Assembly: GCF_030272615.1 (NCBI RefSeq)
Contig: NC_081411.1
Location: 45,831,517-45,895,516, forward strand
Origin: Cryptomeria japonica
Lineage: Eukaryota; Streptophyta; Pinopsida; Cupressales; Cupressaceae
DNA length: 64,000 bases
Direction: 5' to 3'
The notes beneath the pieces are model-generated. The model was not told where the DNA came from and ran no database searches. It was given only the letters and a program-made list of their open reading frames with translations. This document shows, piece by piece, positions 57,877 through 64,000 of this stretch (its first letter is position 1; the number at the start of each line of letters is the position of its first letter). The translations under genes were made by a program, and so were the position numbers.

Positions 57877-60199
57877 TGGTGGTCCCTACTCATCAGCATC
57901 GATTCAAGCGGTAGAGAAGGCATAATAGACCCCGAAACTACAAGCCAGCAGTAAGTGATCGATCTTAAGCCTGTTTATGTTTCCAATTTTGAATTTTTTA
58001 ATGCATTTTTCATGTTTTTCATGGGTTTTGGGTCAGGTGCCACGTTTTATCGTGCGAGATAGAATTTTGTCTCATACGAGAAACTGGCAATTTTTCTTTC
58101 ATCATTTGAGGCCATTAGATTTGTCGTACAAGAGGTCAGTTAGAAGACCATTTTGTCGTGCGGAGTCCAATAAAGTGTCGTTTGAGGCTGTTTTCTTGTA
58201 CAAGAGCCATTCCTGACTCGTACAAGATGTTGCTTAACTGTGTTTTGTCATTCGAAAAACAGTGACCATTTTTTAAATTTTAAACATGAAATTTTGGTTT
58301 TGCATTTGACTTAGTTGGATTTGCGGGATGTTTAACTTCTCTTGTAGGCTCATTTGGAATGTTGTCTGATGCTTCATTGTTGGATTGTTGCAGGTGTGCT
58401 TACCTCCAGTGCTCTTTAGATGCGTATATCCTCCTACTATGGCTTTAGTTCATGATTTGTCTGAGGTTGAGCCGGCTCATGTTGATATGTGTGGCTTTAC
58501 TCACCTGATGAGGTTACTTGATATCCATGTGAATCACAGGATGCTCATGACGTTGGTAGAGCGATTTCATTCAGAGCATAACACATTTCATTTGCCAGTT
58601 GGGGAGTTGACCATTACTCCCAAGGATGTGTACAGGATCCTTCATATCTCTTTTGCTGGGGATAAGGTGGATTATGATACTACATTATTACCTGGGCTAC
58701 AGGCTCTTAGGAACATATTCAGGGATCCTGATATCTTGACTCGTTCTATGAGTTGGGATATATTGATGGGCAGGTATAGTGAGGAGTATCCGGTGGCATG
58801 TGTCCTAGCAGGTTTCATTGGTTGCTTCTTGATGCCGGACAGAGGGCAATAGGGTTTTCAGAGTGGATGGGGCCATATGTTGGAGAGGTTGATAGAGACC
58901 CCTCAGAGACTAGGTTGGGGCTCTTGTTTATTGGCTCACATGTATCGAGAGATGCATGAGATTGTTTACAGGGATGGGCAAAGCATGGCTGTAGGGGTGT
59001 ATATTTTACAGGTGTGGGCTTGGGAGCACCTTCCCATTTGTCAGTCGATAGTGACAGACGGTAGAGAGCCAGGGTAACTGATCATTTATAGGTATGCCAG
59101 ATATATCACACAGCCCCATCTGGGCAAGACAGACTTTTGGAGATGGCATCTCGATGATCTGATAGCTGTCATATGGAGACCATATAGAGGATTTGAGTTG
59201 TGGGATGATTGGTGGGTGGTTCACAAGGATCTGTTTGTTACACACCCACTGATTGGGAGGTCGCGGGCTATTGTGGAGCGATTCGTCATTTCACAAGTGA
59301 TGAGGTAGTATGGCCGGTCGTAGGTGATCTCTCAGGAGTATACAGCGTATGCTCGATACGCTGATGAGGAGAGGTAGGGATGGTCACTTAGACTATCCTA
59401 TGCTTTACCGATGTAGGAGCTGACAGGTTTACACCATCTGAGGTGGGATTACCTGGATGATATAGCAGATGCATGGGTATTGCCCCAGTATAGGGATTAC
59501 TTTCAGTAGTATCCATTCCCTCGGTTTACAGATCCAAGAGAGCATGCTCCTCATATTGAGAATGTGGAGGATGATGCCCCCGCACCAACACAGGGACAGG
59601 GCCAGAGGCAGGGACAAGAACAAAGACTAGATGCTCCATGATAGACTGGTGGTGATCTTGGTGCTAGCGGCAGCAAAGTGTGAGCTGATTTTGGACAACA
59701 AAGAGGTGAGGGTGGATCCCTTGGGAGAGTGGGTGAGGTAGAGAAGGAGTGAGCAGCCCCGAGGTAGGTATGGTAGTAGCGCGATGAGCAGGGTGGAGCC
59801 ACAGGTGGAGATGGTGGTAGAGATGGTGGTAGAGAGCCTACGAGAGAGCAGGGGGTCGACACAAGATGGTCGATGAGAGCACACCTTGCAGAGCTATAGT
59901 CTCAGTTGACAGTGGCTCAGACTCAGCTGGTGGAGCAAGATCGGCAGCTGGTCAAGATTAGGGCCAAGCGGGATCGACAGATTACAGCTTTGAGAGCAAA
60001 GTCGAGAGCAGAGATAGAGTCTCTTCAATAGGATGTGCTTCTCCAGAGCAGTAAGGCATCGTATTACATAGCAGCATATAGTATTGTAGTTCCTGTTGCA
60101 CAGTAGGTGCAACCCTATTCACAGTATATGGCCAGATTAGAGGGAGCATGAGCACCTTGATAGGATCCACTAGGCGATGAGGGAGAGGGTGCCAGCTAG
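57877..60199 (+). pseudogene. Plant mobile domain (PMD, MAIN-like) gene antisense to element B, two exons
   Basis: Exon 1 57877-57951 (25 codons, HRFKR-RRHNRP, one TAG), donor CAGCA-GTAAGT at 57952, intron of 442 bp, acceptor GGATTGTTGCAG at 58393, exon 2 58394-60199, phase 0. Exon 2 keeps one frame for about 1.8 kb. PMD core: HLMRLLDIHVNHRMLMTLVE, RFHSEHNTFHLPVGELTI, DVYRILHI, then VWAWEHLPICQS, WRWHLDDLIAVIWRPYRG and a Gln/Gly/Arg-rich stretch, a coiled coil (QLVEQDRQLVKIRAKRDR) and a C-terminal AAYSIVVPVAQ like AAYDQLFGPVR of G. About a dozen in-frame stops, mostly TAG at sites where Gln is expected. Minus-strand Pro-rich ORFs here are shadows. Confidence 0.85.
58040..58230. repeat. Degenerate TCGTACAAGAG repeats in the PMD intron of element B
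   Basis: Six or more variants (CGTGCGAGAT, CATACGAGAA, TCGTACAAGAGG, CGTGCGGAG, TTGTACAAGAGC, TCGTACAAGATG) spaced 20-40 bases. CpG-rich for this region. Confidence 0.6.
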
Positions 60200-61770
60200 A
60201 TGATTCTTTTTGTAGCTGGGATATTTTTTGTAGACACACCCATTTTTTATAGCCGATAGGATTCTTGCTCTGATGGGAGTTTGTACATGTCATTGGACAT
60301 CATTTTGTACCCTTAGAATTTATATGATAAATATATACGAGATCCGATTGGACTTCATTGTACTTGTGTCAATCGATTATGAGATGTTTCTATATGCTTT
60401 ATTCTACATGTATGCATTTCTTTTTTAGCATGAATGTATGTATTGCAAATGATTATGGATGTCTATTTTTGTTTATTTTCATATGCACATAAATGAATGA
60501 AAATGAATAGTGCCATTTTTATTTTCTTTTCTATGCAATAAGATGAATGCAAATGATTAATAATGAAATGAATGAATCTATATAAGATGTTTATGTATGC
60601 AGCTAACATCTCAAAACACAAGTACTCAATCAAAGAAATAGTGAAGAGGAGACCACTTAGCGGAGAAATGATGAAGCTTCTAGCTCTTATTCAGCAAATG
60701 AAGAGATCATTATTATCACACCAAAATCACTCTAAAGTCACAAAATGCAAAATGAAATTCAAAATGAGATGCAAAATGCAACCTAAACCTAGTCACTAGA
60801 TTTAAAATGCTTAAGATTCATCATTGAGCATAATAAACACAATAGGTAGGTTAGAGTTCCTTTCTTTTTCAATGTGCAATATGTATTATCTTGTCCGCAA
60901 TGACCCTTTTTTTGTTCATATCCTTGGATAGATTTCGCAAGGACCCAAATTGCATCATGAAGAAATTCCCTCAAAACAGACAAAGAAATGATATGGACCT
61001 CCCTGTAGCATACAAATAAGCAGAGTCGAGGTATGTGAGGTGATTTCACCTTGATGTGAAGGCTCTTATCATAGACACCCAGCTAATTTATATGTTTCCA
61101 GATCATCGGAATCATTCCTACAAGCAGAAAACAAAGAAAATATTATGCCCCCAATCCTTGCACCTCTTACTCAATACAGACTTCCTTGAGTTACTCAAGG
61201 GGATAATAATCGAAAACCAATATAAAAGACAACAAACTGTTTAGTGATTGTTTTCCGTTATGTTGTTTTGCTTGTTAACTCAGTGATAAAAACTCTGTAG
61301 TAGTCAGGAGATAGATGACTGACTCGGAGTGGATGACCAAGTTTCACTGACGTAAAGATGACTTGTTTGACACTACTTAGGATATTTAATGTGCTCTTGG
61401 TGATTACCTAAGACTAGGGCATTGATCAACTTCAAGTCATGTGGGTTCCAACAAACCAGGGTGTCACGAAAGTGACTGCAAAATATGTACAAGTGAAAGC
61501 AAAGATGCATGAAAGTGGGAAATGCCAACATTGTGTTGATAGATGGAGCGCTTGAGTACAAGAGGCACCTGTTTACTAGGTTTTCACCTGCTTGGTAGAG
61601 AATCATCATTTTTTTACCGAGGTGCCTGTTTACTAGGTTTTCACCAGGGCATTTTCTCTCTTTATATTTTTTTTTTCTGTTCTTTTTTTTTTTGACTTTT
61701 TGACTTTTTCTGATTTTTAAGATTTTTTTAAGGACTTTTTCAACTATACAATTTGCAAGAGCAAAGAATG
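60200..61770. other. Non-coding 3' region of element B
   Basis: No gene recognised. It contains a direct repeat of 25 bases with two mismatches (61564-61588 and 61621-61645, core CTGTTTACTAGGTTTTCACC) and a T-rich tract at 61660-61740, and shares blocks with the same region of G. Confidence 0.55.
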
Positions 61771-64000
61771 CTAAGTAAAGAATCTTTTCAGGTGGATGTT
61801 GTTAATCGGTTCTTAGAGCTGTTCTCCTTCTGATGTTGAGAGCTGATAGGCACCAGAGCCGAAGATTGTAGTAATGATATAGGGACCCAACCAGTTGGGT
61901 TCAAACTTCCCTTTGTTGTCTTGAAACTGTTGATTTTTGGGATTTTCTCTTAGTACTAGGTCTCCAACCTAAAATTCTCTTTGTCTAACCTTCTTGTTAT
62001 ATCCTCTAGACATTCTCTTTTGGTACACTCTGAGATGATCAAACGCCACTTGTCGACGTTCATCTAGCAATTTGAGTTCTTGCAAACTAGATATTCTATG
62101 ATCTTCATTAGTAACAAGACCTTGCAACGAAACCCTTAGAGATGGTATTTCTACTTCAATAGGTAATACTGCTTTGGACCCATACACCAAAGAAAAAGGT
62201 GTAGCCCTAGTAGGTGTTTTGATACTTGCTCTGTAAGCCCATAATGCAGTATTGATCTGCAGATGCCAATCCTTCCCTGATTTGTTCACTATTTTATGCA
62301 AGATAGTTAATAGGTTCTTATTAGATGCCTTGACCTATCCATTGCCTTGAGGGTAATATACTGATGACCAGTGTTGTTTGATTTTAAATTTCTCGCAAAG
62401 TTCATCCAGGTCTTTATTCTTGAACTGTCCTCCATTATCAGTCACAATGGATGAAGGTATTCCATACCTACAGATGATATAGTTTAAGATGAACAAGGCA
62501 ACTTGTTTAACAGTTGCTTTGATGAGCGGAACTGCCTCTACCCATTTGGTGAAATATTCAGTTGCAGTTATGATGAATTTATGTCCGTTGGATGAAGCAG
62601 GGTAAATCTGGCCAATAAGATCAAAGGCCCATTGCTGAAAAGGCCAGTGTGTAGTAAATGGTATGAGATCCCGAGCTAGAGCATGTATGAGGTTCCCATG
62701 TAGCTGACATTTTTCACAAGTCTTAGCAAATTTTATGGCATCATTTTCCATATCTGGCCAGTAGTAGCCAGGCCATAATAGTTTTCATGCTAAAGTTAGG
62801 CCATTCGAATGAGATCCACAAATACCTCCATGAACTTTCGATAATGCATGTTTAGACTCTTCTATTTCTAGACATCTAAGCAATGTACCGTCCAAACCTC
62901 ATCTAAATAAATCGTTAGCTATGATAACATACCGTGAAGCATTTTGAGTTAGGTTTCTTTTCTCGTTACGAGTAACGTTTTTAGGGATAACTTGGTCACG
63001 TAAATAGAAGTAGATGTGGTTGTATCGGGATGAGTCATGTCCAATAATAGAACAGACTATTTGGGTCTCAGGGGAATCATAATCTAGGTAATGTAACTCT
63101 TCCACCAAGAATTCAAAGCGAGCATTAAACTCTTGTAACTTAGGTATGGATGTGAGGGTGGCCATAGCATCTGCTGCTCTATTAGCAGACCTTGGAATCT
63201 GCTGGAATGACACAAAAGGAAAGTACTTCTTGAGATCGTCCACCATTCTCTTGTAAGGCATCAACTTCTCATCTCAAGTCTGGTATGTATCATTGATTTG
63301 ATTGACTACCAGCTGAGAATCTCCATAAATATGCAATTCAACAACTTTCCATTCAATGGCTAGCTTTATCCCATTTACCAAGGCTTCATATTCTGCAATA
63401 TTGTTTGTGCAGGGAAATAAAATCTTGTAAGATTTTGGGATGGAATACTTTTGAGGAGTAATGAATAATATGCCAGCACCTGAACCATTTTGAGTAAAGG
63501 ACCCATTGAAGAACATCTTCCAGGGTTTTTGAGTAAGATGCATTATTGATTCATCTGGGAACTCGATGTGTAGTGGTTGAGTATCTTCTAGTGGAGCTTC
63601 AGCAAGTTGATCGGCAATTACCTATCCCTTTATGGCTTTACATTCCACATATTCAATGTCAAATTCTATAAGGATCATGACCCACTTTGCCAATCTTCCT
63701 GTGAGTGTTGCCTTGCTAAGAAGATACTTGAGTGGATCAATTTTAGCCACCAACTTGACTGAGTGTGCTAGCATGTAGTGTCTCAGTTTTTGTGATGCAA
63801 AGACCAATGCTAAGCATGCTTTTTCTATTATAGTATAATTCATTTCATAAGACACCAATGTCCTGCTGATGTAATAGATAGCTCTTTCCTTTTTGTTGTC
63901 ATCCTGTTGCGCTAGAAGTTCCCCCAGTGATGAATCTGTTGCTGATATATATAAGATTAGTGGTTTACCCTGAATAGGTGGCATCAATATCAGTGGATTT
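61771..64000 (-). pseudogene. Tat-type gypsy pol of element B: RNase H, second RNase H, integrase
   Basis: One frame from the window end to TAG at 61771, without frameshift. RNase H (ILYISATDSSLGELLAQ, YYISRTL, YTIIEKACLALVFA), second RNase H (MFFNGSFTQNGSGAGI, NIAEYEALVNGIKLAIE, HIYGDSQLVVNQI, RSANRAADAMATL; first catalytic Asp replaced by Asn), integrase zinc-binding part (HGGICGSH, CEKCQ), core (FDLIGQIYPASSNGHKF, IVTDNGGQF) and C-terminus ending NNIHLKRFFT. The third catalytic residue, Glu in the conserved NGQVEA context, is Lys here. Seven in-frame stops: 63622 TAG, 63274 TGA, 62899 TGA, 62785 TGA, 62335 TAG, 61969 TAG, 61813 TAA. RT lies beyond 64000. Confidence 0.93.

Larger units (their letters stand above)
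55653..64000 (-). mobile_element. Element B: Tat-lineage Ty3-gypsy retrotransposon (3' half) with antisense PMD gene
   Basis: From the low end: 3' LTR (55653-56778), polypurine tract, short repeats, antisense PMD gene (57877-60199), non-coding region, and pol from 61771 past the window end. A second RNase H domain between RNase H and integrase identifies the Tat lineage. Inserted in the LTR of H. The 5' half lies outside the window. Confidence 0.9.

Noticed and set aside
59429-60293. Several minus-strand Pro/Ser-rich ORFs
   Set aside because: They are antisense shadows of the Gly/Arg/Gln-rich part of the PMD exon 2.

Overview
The window is nuclear DNA of a seed plant. Nearly all of it is LTR-retrotransposon sequence of plant Ty1-copia and Ty3-gypsy (Tat lineage) type, with initiator-tRNA-Met primer sites, nested insertions, a solo LTR and very few host genes. 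The old, slowly decayed, nested copies suggest a large genome such as a gymnosperm, but that is an inference; no marker in the window fixes the species. Capital letters below are local names given here to the elements.

Left part (1-22632). Copia element A (minus strand, young, LTRs about 1% different over the 612 bases shared) is inserted in the 3' region of a Tat-type gypsy element I (plus strand). The 3' LTR of I (from 6375) is in turn interrupted by element C (7184-14029, plus). C has LTRs, a primer site and polypurine tracts, but encodes only a coiled-coil/zinc-knuckle Gag-like ORF and a long unknown ORF2. A decayed copia element E (14681-21395, TSD TTCCA) and a solo LTR (21507-22632, TSD AAGTG) follow.

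Middle part (22680-46510). A direct segmental duplication (about 22.7-27.3 kb and 43.1-46.5 kb) carries the only likely host genes: two single-exon genes for small secreted proline/phenylalanine-rich repeat proteins (95 and 81 aa, differing in length by exactly one 14-residue repeat). Between the copies lie unassigned DNA, a small LTR pair without coding content (J), and element D (34469-42475, minus, perfect TSD GTGGG). D is a diverged relative of C with the same two-ORF, pol-less layout.

Right part (46925-64000). A copia pol remnant (F) is cut by the 3' LTR of gypsy element G (minus). G is interrupted by the LTR of element H (plus, same family as I), which is interrupted by gypsy element B (minus, running past the window end). 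B shows RNase H, a second RNase H and integrase, the Tat signature. G has lost everything between the start of RT and the last pol codons by an in-frame deletion.

The most striking pattern: all three Tat-type elements (I, G, B) carry, antisense to pol and between pol and the 3' LTR, a gene-like unit with its own TATA box, a 22-26 codon first exon with a shared Arg-rich motif, a phase-0 GT donor and an intron holding family-specific tandem repeats. In G and B this leads into a plant mobile domain (PMD/MAIN-like) second exon. The second novelty candidate is the C/D family of pol-less elements with a conserved, roughly 1000-residue ORF2 of unknown function. Most pol ORFs are broken only by nonsense codons explainable as C-to-T changes, as expected for methylated, silenced elements.
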